64,000 nucleotides of DNA, taken from positions 539,501 to 603,500 of the forward strand of contig OX345639.1 of the NCBI GenBank assembly GCA_947044365.1, in the 5' to 3' direction. Source of the DNA: Petrosia ficiformis (taxonomy: Eukaryota > Porifera > Demospongiae > Haplosclerida > Petrosiidae). Below are positions 39,787-60,975 of this stretch, piece after piece. The notes under the pieces are model-generated. The model was not told the origin of the DNA, made no database searches, and saw only the letters and a program-made list of their open reading frames with translations. Made by a program: the position numbers and the translations under genes. Positions within the stretch are counted from its first letter, which is position 1. Each line of letters begins with the position of its first letter.

Positions 39787-41763
39787 ATGAAGGTCGTACA
39801 CCTCGCTGTTGTTGTTGCTACTATTCTCTCCTCTTTACCTTTGGTTTTCTATTTGCTAATAATGGACGATACTGAACACAACATCCCAATAAAAAGACAT
39901 ATGATAGAGTATTTCCAAATGAGAGACACTGCCGTAGAACACATTCGCATCCCGTTGGAACTGAAGCTAAAGGTAGAAGATTTGTCATGTCAGTGTGTGG
40001 ATACTATACAGATATGTGACACTGTACACTTAGCATTTGTTGTTACAGGTTATGATGATAGCCGATCAGTCGCAAAGGTTCTCAAGTCTATTATCTTCTA
40101 TCGTCATTCTCCATTACATTTTCACTTCATCTCTGACACTTCGGCACAAATGATATTAGGTAATCTTTTAAATACATGGAAACTGCCTTCTGTTAACTAC
40201 AGTTTCTATTCTATCAAGGAAATTTCAGTGATTTCTAAAACCAACTTACAATTAGATGTAATTAAATTATTTGTACCCTCAATCCTACCCCAGTCAGTGG
40301 ATGGAGTGATCGTTCTTCATAATGATGTCAAAGTAATTCGTGATATTCAAGAGTTGTGGGCATTTCGATATGTTTTAAAAAAAGAGAATAATTTTTTTGG
40401 TGCTGTTGAAAATTTGACTGGCCTTGGATTTAATTCAGATGTAGTGATGTTTGACCTTCATTCTAAACAACAAATTCGTGTATGGGAGAGTACATTGAAG
40501 TATTTTCTAAAAGAAAATTATTATACTGATGTGGATATTATTAATACTCTCATTAAACATCTTCCAAATGGGGTATATAAACTACCTTGTAGTTGGAATG
40601 TGCAATTTGACATACAATCTAACAAGACATGTGGAGTAATTCCTGATGATTATGGTATTATATCACCTGAAACATTTTTACATACCAATAAAAACTCTAG
40701 CGTGTACCGCCTGGTGTCTAAATTGATACGTTATGATGCTGATCTCGCACGTTATGGTGTATTGAAATGCAATGAAACTATTACAGCTAGAACACACAAT
40801 TTTAGCCTAAATTCAGAAGCAGGAGATTATTGCAAACAACTGTCTGGAATTTCCCAATTTTCTTTTCGAACTCATCTTTACTTTTATGGAGTCTGGTATC
40901 ACTCATTGAATGAGTATGATATAACATTAGTTTCTCAGTTTTCAATCGATAGATTATCCTTCTTAGAAATATTATTAAAACATTGGAAAGGACCGATCAG
41001 TCTTGCTGCTTACGTAACTGACGAAGAAACTTTGAAGTTACAAAATTATTTGCATACTACAAAGGAAGTAAGAAATAGACAAAATTTAATGATTCATGTG
41101 GTTTATAAGATAAACATGGTTTATCCAGTAAACTTCCTACGTAATGTTGCACTGAATGCAAGCACAACTCCATATGTATTCTTGAACGACTTCGATTTCA
41201 TGCCAAACTTTGATCTATATTCGATGCTTCAACATGCAGTAAAACAATTTACATTAGACACTCAGAAACGAGCTTTGGTTGTACCTGCTTTTGAAACAGT
41301 ACATTATAAGAATGCTCATAATCCACCACTCCCTAAAGACAAAAAAATTCTTTTAGAACAAGAACATAAAAAGTGGCTTCGTCCATTTCACATTCTTCAA
41401 TGGGAGAAGGCCCATGGTTATACTAATTACAGAAAGTGGCTAAGTACTGATCACTCATATGTAGTTAAGTATCATCTACATTATGAACCGTATGTAGTTG
41501 TTCATCGAAATGTTACTAGGTATGACCAACGTTTCGTTGGCTATGGTTGGAATAAGGTATCGCATATAATGGAGTTGAATGCTCAAGGATATGAATTTGT
41601 AGTCCTTCCTAGAGCTTTTGTTATCCATAAGTATCATCCAGTATCACAACAGAGAAAAAAACTGTGGATGAGTGACAAATATCAACTGTGTTTGCATCAA
41701 CTAGAAAAACAGTTTCATGATGACCTTGTTCAGAAATACCAATTAAAAAATCATACGCACTAG
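39787..41763 (+). CDS. LARGE-like glycosyltransferase 4, GT8 site degenerate
   Basis: An intronless frame of 658 residues with a signal anchor at 5-25. The GT8-like domain starts at CDTVHLAFVV (77); the DxD position is H-N-D (178-180), and the usual His-Trp is replaced by Ser-Pro (IISPET, about 291-296). The GT49 domain keeps DFD (468-470), VYPVNFLRNVALNA, PYVVVHRNVTRYDQRFVGYGWNK and ELNAQGYEFVVLP. The GT8 half therefore looks catalytically dead while the GT49 half looks intact. The stem region (residues 26-75) has an unusual cluster of four Cys (68, 70, 77 and neighbours) that could form disulfides. It starts 20 bp after a GC-rich hairpin. Confidence 0.86.
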   Translation: MKVVHLAVVVATILSSLPLVFYLLIMDDTEHNIPIKRHMIEYFQMRDTAVEHIRIPLELKLKVEDLSCQCVDTIQICDTVHLAFVVTGYDDSRSVAKVLKSIIFYRHSPLHFHFISDTSAQMILGNLLNTWKLPSVNYSFYSIKEISVISKTNLQLDVIKLFVPSILPQSVDGVIVLHNDVKVIRDIQELWAFRYVLKKENNFFGAVENLTGLGFNSDVVMFDLHSKQQIRVWESTLKYFLKENYYTDVDIINTLIKHLPNGVYKLPCSWNVQFDIQSNKTCGVIPDDYGIISPETFLHTNKNSSVYRLVSKLIRYDADLARYGVLKCNETITARTHNFSLNSEAGDYCKQLSGISQFSFRTHLYFYGVWYHSLNEYDITLVSQFSIDRLSFLEILLKHWKGPISLAAYVTDEETLKLQNYLHTTKEVRNRQNLMIHVVYKINMVYPVNFLRNVALNASTTPYVFLNDFDFMPNFDLYSMLQHAVKQFTLDTQKRALVVPAFETVHYKNAHNPPLPKDKKILLEQEHKKWLRPFHILQWEKAHGYTNYRKWLSTDHSYVVKYHLHYEPYVVVHRNVTRYDQRFVGYGWNKVSHIMELNAQGYEFVVLPRAFVIHKYHPVSQQRKKLWMSDKYQLCLHQLEKQFHDDLVQKYQLKNHTH

Positions 41764-41898
41764 CATATTTATTTGAAATCTGTCTTATAAATCAATGTCA
41801 GTATTAATTGATTATGTAATAATTAATTTATAATTATAATTATAATTTATAGTTATGATGATATTCATGAGTGTACAGTATTATGCTACCTGTGGGAA

Positions 41899-43926
41899 AT
41901 GCGATTTAAGTTTAGAATGATTATCTTACTTGTGGCTGTAGTAATATTTACATCAATAGTCTATGAGATGCTGAAATGCTACTACATCAAAGGAGATGGC
42001 AGAGAAAAATCTACTAGAGGTATCACATTTTGGTGGGGTGTGTCTGCAGTCAGGGATCAACTGAGCTGTGAGACAGTTCATGTAGCCTTAGTTGTTGCAG
42101 GGTATAATACAACTAGGTCTGCTGTGACTGTTATGAAATCTATATTTTTCTATCGTCACTCTCCATTACACTTCCACTTCATCTCTGACTCATCAGCTCA
42201 AATCATACTAGAGAAACTTTTAAATACATGGGAGTTACCTTCTGTTATTTACAGTTTTTACTCAGCAGAAAGTCTTAAAAATAATGTATCGTGGATTCCA
42301 AATGCCCATTACTCTGGAGTTTTTGGTCTAATGAAATTGCTGCTACCCTCAATTCTACCTCCCTCAATAGACAGAGTCATTATAGTTGATACCGATGTGA
42401 CAGTAGTCTGTGACATTCATGAGTTATGGGCATTTTTTGATGAAGTTCGAAAAGAAGGCAAAGTGCTTGCTCTTGTTGAAAACCAAAGTGATTGGTATCT
42501 TGGGACTATTTGGGTAAACCATCGTCCCTGGCCTGCTTTGGGTAGAGGTTTTAACACTGGTGTGATGCTGATAGATCTTCGTGCGGCAAAAAAAATAACA
42601 TGGCATCAAATTTGGAAGCAGGTAACACAAGAAGTTCTAAAAATTGCTAAGTATACATCATTAGCTGATCAGGATATTATCAATGCACTCATTAAAAGTC
42701 ACCCACATATACATTACACTCTCCCTTGTAGTTGGAATGTACAGTTAAGTGAGAATGCACACAGTGAGGAATGCTACATGGGTACAGATCAGTATAAAAT
42801 AGTCCACTGGAACTCTCCTCTCAAATTATCTGTTAAAAACAAGCATGCTTCGTATTTTCGTACTATACACAGTACATTCATGGAATATGATGGCAATTTA
42901 TTACGTCATGGACTCTTAAGATGCAAGATAGAAACAGAAAATAGCAACCATCACTACCAAAATTATCCTTGTGTAAAGTTTCTTGAAGAGTCACAGTTAT
43001 CCTTTCGTACTCATTTATATTTTCACGGACAACAGTATCATTCACCTGACAAGTATGATGTAACGTTAGTTTCACAGCTCTCAATTGATAGGCTTCATAA
43101 CTTGGACACTATAACCAAACATTGGGTAGGTCCAATCAGCTTTGCTTTATATGCAACTGACTCCGAAGCTTGGCAGTTTCTACAGTATTTAGAGTTTTCA
43201 AGTGTTATAAGAAAGAGAAACAATATAGCAGTTCATATAATGTATAAACAAGGCCATCTATATCCAATCAATCACTTGAGGAATATCGCCATGGAGACTG
43301 TTACCAGTCCCTATGTATTTCTTAGTGATATTGATTTCATACCAATGTTTGGTTTATACTCCTATCTAAAAGAGGCTGTAAAAGTATTGAAATTGGATAC
43401 TCAAAGAAGAGCTTTAGTTGTGCCTGCATTTGAAACCTTAAAATATAAATTCAGTTATCCTCATAACAAACAAACATTATTACAAATGATAAAAGATGGT
43501 GAAGTTGATATTTTTCGACATAGCGTTTGGAAACAGGGTCATGCTGCAACTAATTATAACAAGTGGTACAAAGCTAATCATCCATACAAAATCAATTGGG
43601 CACCCGATTTTGAACCATACATCACTGTAACTCGGAATGTTTCGAAGTATCCAGAAATGTTTATGGGGTTTGGTTGGAACAAGGTATCTCATATTATGGA
43701 ATTAGACGCCAAAGGATTTGAGTTTGTAGTGCTACCTGATGCATTCATAATCCATACACCTCATGCTCCTTCTTTAGAGATATCTCATTATAGAAGTAGT
43801 AAGCAATATCGTCATTGTTTGAGCACTTTAAAAAGGATATTCATTGAAGAGCTTATCATCAAGTACGGACAAAATGCAACAAAATATAGGGATTGTATTA
43901 ATACTGAGGTACAATACAGTCTTTGA
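41899..43926 (+). CDS. LARGE: LARGE xylosyl/glucuronyltransferase, canonical copy (LARGE-like 5)
   Basis: An intronless frame of 675 residues with a signal anchor at 7-24. This copy is closest to human LARGE. The GT8 domain has CETVHVALVV (57), DTD (164-166), ENQSDWYLG, NHRPWPALGRGFNTGVMLIDL, TSLADQDIINALIK and HWNSP (303-307). The GT49 domain has SDIDF with DxD at 477-479, LYPINHLRNIA, FETLKYKFSYPHNK, PYITVTRNVSKYPEMFMGFGWNKVSHI and HTPHAPSLEIS. LARGE makes the xylose-glucuronate repeat (matriglycan) on dystroglycan in the Golgi. Vertebrate LARGE genes have many introns; this one has none. It is probably the source-like member of the cluster. Confidence 0.92.
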   Translation: MRFKFRMIILLVAVVIFTSIVYEMLKCYYIKGDGREKSTRGITFWWGVSAVRDQLSCETVHVALVVAGYNTTRSAVTVMKSIFFYRHSPLHFHFISDSSAQIILEKLLNTWELPSVIYSFYSAESLKNNVSWIPNAHYSGVFGLMKLLLPSILPPSIDRVIIVDTDVTVVCDIHELWAFFDEVRKEGKVLALVENQSDWYLGTIWVNHRPWPALGRGFNTGVMLIDLRAAKKITWHQIWKQVTQEVLKIAKYTSLADQDIINALIKSHPHIHYTLPCSWNVQLSENAHSEECYMGTDQYKIVHWNSPLKLSVKNKHASYFRTIHSTFMEYDGNLLRHGLLRCKIETENSNHHYQNYPCVKFLEESQLSFRTHLYFHGQQYHSPDKYDVTLVSQLSIDRLHNLDTITKHWVGPISFALYATDSEAWQFLQYLEFSSVIRKRNNIAVHIMYKQGHLYPINHLRNIAMETVTSPYVFLSDIDFIPMFGLYSYLKEAVKVLKLDTQRRALVVPAFETLKYKFSYPHNKQTLLQMIKDGEVDIFRHSVWKQGHAATNYNKWYKANHPYKINWAPDFEPYITVTRNVSKYPEMFMGFGWNKVSHIMELDAKGFEFVVLPDAFIIHTPHAPSLEISHYRSSKQYRHCLSTLKRIFIEELIIKYGQNATKYRDCINTEVQYSL

Positions 43927-44668
43927 TTGCAATTACCACAACATTAAACAATATATAGTTTCACTTTTTTAATAAAGTCTAGCTCTACATGAACAGTATC
44001 ACTATCAAAACAGCTAATTAAACATTTGACACATGATATAAAACTCTATACTATAGGCAGTTCACATTAGGATCATAGTAAAGATGTAATTCATATAACC
44101 AAACAAATTGGTCAGAACACTTTAATGTTTGGTACTCATACTTATTATTGACGAACCTGTAATTATAAATATATTGGATAATCTGTTAACCTCTATACAT
44201 TTACAAATACTTATAGTATACTGTTGTTTTGACTCATTTAAATTTTGCATTGCAACCTTTAGAGTTAACTAAAATATTATAACTAAAGTACACATCTACT
44301 GTATTAACTAAAATGAAAACTGGCCAATAGTGGTTAGTTAATTAACTACAAGTATATACTCTGATTACTGTCATACTAAAACATTACAATTTGAGCATGA
44401 TATGTTTCTACGAGAACAAACAGAAAGAAGAAAATAAGATAAACAACGGATCTCGTGTCACCTTTAAACAACAGTGAAATTAAAGGATCAGATTATTACT
44501 ATGATAATAATTATACAGGTGCAGACATTATTCATAGGCAAACAGATACATACATACATACACAAATGAAATTAATGAATATTGTGCAAAAAAAAGTGAA
44601 AGAAAATTATTTGAAATGCATGCCTACTGCTTGTTATGCTGCATTTTAAAAATATAATATTATTTGAT
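43927..44668. other. Intergenic between LARGE cluster and collagen B
   Basis: 3' flanks of two convergent genes. 44230-44345 has AGTTAACTAAAA-type sequence like the hAT-like remnants. A 64-residue frame at 44455-44649 has no recognisable features. No gene called. Confidence 0.5.
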
Positions 44669-55284
<10,616 letters not shown>

Positions 55285-55879
55285 ATCTACTTGGCTACAG
55301 TGATTCACTGCAACTCAGCAATGGCTCCAACAAGAAAGGTAAACAAAGGTAGATGTGTGTTTTTCTAGCTTGACAACACCGTCGATAATACAGCTTATGG
55401 TATACTACTAGACAACCGCCATTTTGGAGGCGCACACAAGAGGACAATCTGTCTTTGTCGCACTGCGGCAAGTGACAAACAAAGATAAGGCTATGCTCGA
55501 AGGCCTTCTCCTGAAGGCCGTAGAGGAGCACGCAGCCAAGAACATTTGAGGTGGGCTGCATTTTCGCCGCTTTGCGCTTTGTTTAACAGGCAGAATCCCA
55601 TACTGGTAGCATATCACATTCCCTGTATTCGCGAACCACACATTCAGTATAATACAAGAATTAATTAAATAAATTATTATTAGTAATAATAAAAGAATAA
55701 TAGTACGAATTCTTTTTACACAAGCATATTCAGATGGCAAAGATATAGTGTCTTTGACTTCAATATGTACTTTAATTAATAACTTATACAAACAAATATG
55801 TCCAAATAATATTAATTATTCTATACAAAGAAAGCTGCAGTGATGGTAGAAATGTTTACAGTATGATTGTAGTGAGGCA
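55285..55879. promoter_or_regulatory. Region between the two collagen genes
   Basis: It must hold the collagen B promoter and the 3' flank of collagen A. 55395-55600 is more GC-rich than the surroundings and contains the candidate small plus-strand gene described separately. On the minus strand an 88-codon frame is open through the same stretch; it lacks recognisable features. Confidence 0.45.
55321..55549 (+). CDS. Candidate small two-exon gene, 51 residues, unknown
   Basis: ATG 55321 opens MAPTRK, followed by a GTAAAC donor at 55339. Using the acceptor ACTACTAG (to 55411), exon 2 (55412-55549) continues TTAILEAHTRGQSVFVAL and ends EEHAAKNI with TGA at 55547-55549. Codons are GC-rich at third positions (CTC, CTG, AAG, GAG, GCC), unlike the AT-rich neighbours, which suggests selection. 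It is not a family I recognise. The start codon is only 36 bp from the collagen B start on the other strand, which is unusually close. An earlier acceptor (TTTCTAG, 55368) gives a different 43-residue reading. Treat as a candidate. Confidence 0.3.
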
Positions 55880-58800
55880 TTAATAGAAGCAAGCAGGTCC
55901 CATCGTAAAACCAAATTCTTGATTGGAATCTCCAATATCTGTAGCAGCAAAGTCTCTTAGCGGTAGTTGCTCAACACTCTTAGTGTTAACTTCAAGCACA
56001 GAGGACTCAAGGTGAGAGGGTTTTCCCTGCAAAAAGGAGACACATAATATTACAAGGCTATACAATTATTGTATTAAAATCGTAAATAAGAAGCATAAGT
56101 CATGACATTAGTCATAAAATTATAGTTGGCTTTTCTTCTTACGTACTTGACATCCATCTTGGATCACTCTTGTTGGAGAAATCTCTTTATTAGATTGGGT
56201 ACGGAATAAAACAGAAGCCTCAGAATTACGACAGTTGTATGTAAATTGTTGACTTGCATAGCGAGAGCCTGTCCTGATGAACTGTAGCTGGCTTTTCGAT
56301 ATTGTGTACGAGAGCTGTGGAAAAATAATAATATACTAGGTGTTTGCCTTTTATGAACATGACATACACACCTGAAATCCACCCCGAAAAGTGCTGAACC
56401 AGATAGAGTCCCCTGACCAAGACTGTATGTCTGATTCCTTTTCAACTGGATGAACACATGTTTTTATAGCTTCAGTAGAGAAATTACAAAATACTAGCAC
56501 AGCGTCAGCTGTACAGCCACCATTAGGATCAATCCAATAGAAATCTGAATAATGTTATTATTAGAAATATGAATTGTATTACAAGATAGCTAGGCATACC
56601 ATCATGAATGTTCGGATTCTCAAGATATAGATCTAGACAACTTCTGGCTGGTGAATCTTGTGTTCCTTGTGGAGACTTCATATGCTGTAGTTTCTTATGC
56701 ATTTTGATCACCTTGCTCAAATCTCCAAGATCAACAGTCTATGAAGAGTAGTTTAGAACATTATGCAATAGCTAAAATATGTTTTTACCTGGGCATCTCC
56801 TTCTCCTCTGTAAAATCGAGAATTTATAAGAGGTGGTAACGTGGTTGGTGCATTTGTGCCTTTTGGTCCCTTGATGAATACATATATACCAAGATGAAAT
56901 CAAAATTTGTATATAATATTTGTATTCTTACAGCAGGTCCAGGTGGTCCAGCAGGACCAGGGTCTCCAGGCTCTCCTGTTGATCCAATAGGTCCCTTATT
57001 GCCAGGAGGTCCTCGAAGTCCACTTGCACCTTGTGGTCCTGGATGCCCAGTTGGTCCTTGACCTCCGGGTTGACCAGGGCTACCATATGCACCAGGATCT
57101 CCAGCCATTCCAGCTGGTCCTTTGTAACCTTTAGGTCCTTCAATACCTTTGTCTCCAACACCTCCTTTGTCACCTGTGGCTCCCTTTTCTCCTTTCTGTC
57201 CTTGTGCACCCTGTTTTCCTTGCTTTCCTTCTTGTCCTTGTGACCCAGGACCACCAGGTTCACCTCTTCCTCCTTTCTCACCAGCAGGACCTGGATCACC
57301 TCGAGCACCCTTAGGTCCTTGTGGTCCAGGGTCTCCAATTGCACCTTTTGGTCCTTTAGGCCCAGGTTCTCCTCTTTGTCCCTATTCATTAGAGAGAAAA
57401 GGATTTTTGCTGTGACACAATTTAGTATCAAAAACACATTTTGTTGTTTAGTCCACTAATGTTATGGAAATAGCATTTCTATTCAAAGTGTTGGTGCTAT
57501 TTATAACACAAATTCATTCCCAATTGACAATGTATTTCAAACATACCTGTGGACCAGCTTCTCCTTTAGCTCCTTGAAGACCTGGAGGTCCATCAACACC
57601 TGGTAGACCATCAAAACCGGGAAATCCTTGTTCACCAGGTTGTCCTGCGTTACCCTAGAATAGTTATATTGATTATTATGCACCAAGTGAAAAGGTAAGA
57701 AATAACTTTCTAACCTGTTCTCCTGTGGGTCCTTGATATCCATCTCTTCCAGGGGGTCCAATAGCTCCCTAAAGTACAATTCTAATATCAAGACAACAAT
57801 TGAAAGTTATGTATTGATGCTCACAGGTGGTCCTTGAGCTCCTGTCTGTCCTCGTGCACCTTGTGCTCCAGTTTGACCACTATCTCCTGTAGGTCCAGGA
57901 GGACCAGGTGGACCAAGTTCAGTTCCAGCGTTACCCTATGAAACAGAAGACATTAATTAAATAAATTTTATAATTACTACATGTGTATAACTAACAGATG
58001 GTCCAGTTGCTCCAGGAGCACCAGGTTCACCAGGATCTCCATTCTTACCCTACAGAAAAAGAATATTTTAGAGGCAATGAAAATATTCTGGTTTTAAATA
58101 ACTAACAGGTTGTCCAGAATGTCCAGGCCTTCCTTTTTCTCCATCTAGACCAGATTCACCCTAACAGGAAACATAATGATTCAGCATCTTCTGTTAAAGT
58201 TAGCTATGGCAACTTACAGGAGATCCAACAGGACCAGCAGGGCCTGTGAAACCTGATTCTCCATCATCGCCAACAGGACCAGGATCTCCTGTCATACCGG
58301 GAAGTCCACCTGGACCAGCAGGTCCAGGAGCACCAGGGGGTCCAGCAGGACCCTTACTACCAGGTGCTCCAGGTTCTCCAAGTACAGTAGGAGGAGCAGG
58401 AGCACCATCAGGCCCAGTAGGACCAGTTTCACCCTAATATAAATAAGGATGTCAAAGCTGTTGTTGATTGATAATATGAGACCTACAGGATGTCCTTGAG
58501 GTCCGGTATCACCATCTTCCCCTCTTGGTCCTTGACGACCAGGTTCACCAGCTGCTCCAGGTGGACCAGGAGGACCACCAACACCTTGATCACCCTACAT
58601 ACAATAAAAAATCAATACCAGTAAAACATAGCAACAAGGTTGTGAAATAACTGACTTGAGGCCCTGTAGGTCCTTTTGCTCCGGGTGGTCCAAGTGGTCC
58701 AGTTGTTCCCTACGAGTTTACAATGCAAGATCTATAAATTTAATTACAATAATTTTAACTTACAGAAGGACCATCAGATCCAGGTAAGCCTTGGGGACCA

Positions 58801-60926
58801 GGAGGTCCAGCATCTCCTTGTGGACCAGTTTCACCTGAGGGTCCAGGAGGTCCACGAGGACCTTTAGGTCCCTAAAAATGATAGTTATATTTCTTTTTAA
58901 AATAATAATACTACAAATGACACATACTGCTGCTCCAGGTGCTCCAGCAGCTCCAGGATGACCAATATCTCCAACTTCACCCTGAAACAAAGAAAACATG
59001 AATATTTATATCTACATTACAAATTATAATTAGTCAGGAATGTATTTATAAGCTTAGTACTTACCACATCACCACTTGACCCAGTATGTCCTGGGGGTCC
59101 AGGGACTCCTCGCTCACCCTGTAAATATTAATTATAAATACATGGTAAGTTTTTAAACGTCACAGTACCTGAGGTCCAGGATCTCCAGCATCTCCTTGTT
59201 TTCCTTGAGGTCCAGCTTTACCAACTTCGCCAGGAAAGCCAGGTTCTCCTTGAGGTCCAGGATAACCCTATTTTGTTATGATATCAATACATACTACAAT
59301 GTAGTTTAATGTTTACCTTGTCTCCAACTTCTCCTTGTACTCCTTTGTCACCAGGGTCTCCCTAAAAAGGCAGATCATTCAAACAAGTGGGGATTACCTA
59401 TAGTTACTTACAATTGGTCCTGAGGGTCCATGAGCTCCATTACTGCCAGTTGGTCCTACTTCTCCCTGATCTCCAGGTTCTCCTTGTGGTCCAGCATCTC
59501 CTTTATCTCCTGAAGGTCCCTATATACAGTTGCAGCAATAGTATCACATATATAATTATATATTATTATAATTATATGTATATATAATTATGTATATATA
59601 TATATATATTTAATTTATTTATATTTATCTACGTGTTTGTCATATATATTATATACCTTAGGTCCTGCAGGTCCTTTAGGTCCTGGATGACCTCTCTCTC
59701 CCGGAGCACCTGCAGCTCCAGGGGCCCCGGGAAGTCCAGGAGTACCATCATTACCACCTGCTCCTTGTTGACCGGGAGCTCCAGTAGGACCAGGTGGTCC
59801 ACGTCCTCCAGGATGTCCAGTTTCACCAATTGGACCCTGTGAGCCATCAGGTCCAGGCAAGCCTGCTGCTCCACTTCTTCCTTGTCTTCCAGGTCGACCT
59901 TCCCTTCCAGATGTACCCTTGAAAAATAGAATAACAAGTCAAAATTAATTAATCTGTTCGACTATTTGACACATACAGGCGTTCCTTGTTTTCCAGGTGA
60001 TCCAGGCTGGCCATCTTGTCCCTATATAATGTGATGTAAGCATCATTATAGTATGTTTTTTTTGTATCCTTACATTAGGACCAGGTGGTCCAGGGTTGCC
60101 CCTTGGGCCTGTAGCACCAGCAATACCCTATAAAGTAACATACATTTACATATGGATTATGTATATTTTCTTTTCACAAACCTTTGCACCAGATCTACCA
60201 TCTAATCCAGGAACACCAGGTCTTCCAATTGGACCCTGTGAGAAGTCATACATAAATATTATATAATTGTATTTATGCATGTGATTACCTTGGGTCCAGG
60301 TTCTCCAACAAGTCCAACAGGGCCAGGAGGTCCTGTATCTCCTGGAGATCCTGTATCTCCAGGGTCTCCAGGGTGTCCTTGATGTCCTTTGACTCCCTTA
60401 AGGAATAGTTAAAATGACATTTTGATAAATAATTAGCTATTCAATACTTGTTTGCCAGGGTGACCATCATCTCCAGTTTCTCCCTTCTTTCCCTTTACTC
60501 CTTTAGGGCCTGGTACACCAGAAGCTCCAGCATCTCCTCCTGGTCCTTTAGGTCCAGGAGTTCCAGGTGCTCCAAGTGGTCCTGCATCACCAGGCTCTCC
60601 CTAAGTGAAACATTACCACATTTCACACAATATCACATCAGTAAAACTAACCTGAATTCCAGGATTACCAGGAGCTCCAGGTCCTCCATCGTACCCATCC
60701 ACTCCATTTTTTCCAGGAGGTCCTTGTGTACCATCCCTTCCAGGTGATCCAGAATCTCCAGTTCCACCAGGAAGTCCATTTGGTCCAGTATCTCCCTATT
60801 ATTGAAGTATAAAATTAACAATCAGTGATACTGAAAGGCAGTACACACTTGTTCTCCTCTATCTCCTGGTGCTCCATGAGCTCCTGTCTTTCCAGAATCA
60901 CCCTAACAGAAAAGCATTAATACTTT

Positions 60927-60975
<49 letters not shown>

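Noticed and set aside
32050..43926. LARGE cluster as contamination or a viral insert because it is intronless
   Set aside because: Domain order and motifs are those of animal LARGE, base composition matches the surroundings, and eukaryotic transposons lie between the genes.
44455..44649. 64-residue frame downstream of LARGE-like 5
   Set aside because: AT-rich, no domain, no splice context or relative recognised.
56928..57437. Other-frame and antisense readings of collagen exons (GPGSPI- or DLKVTKD-type)
   Set aside because: Gly-X-Y coding leaves other frames open by composition; only the Gly-every-third frame has correct splice sites.
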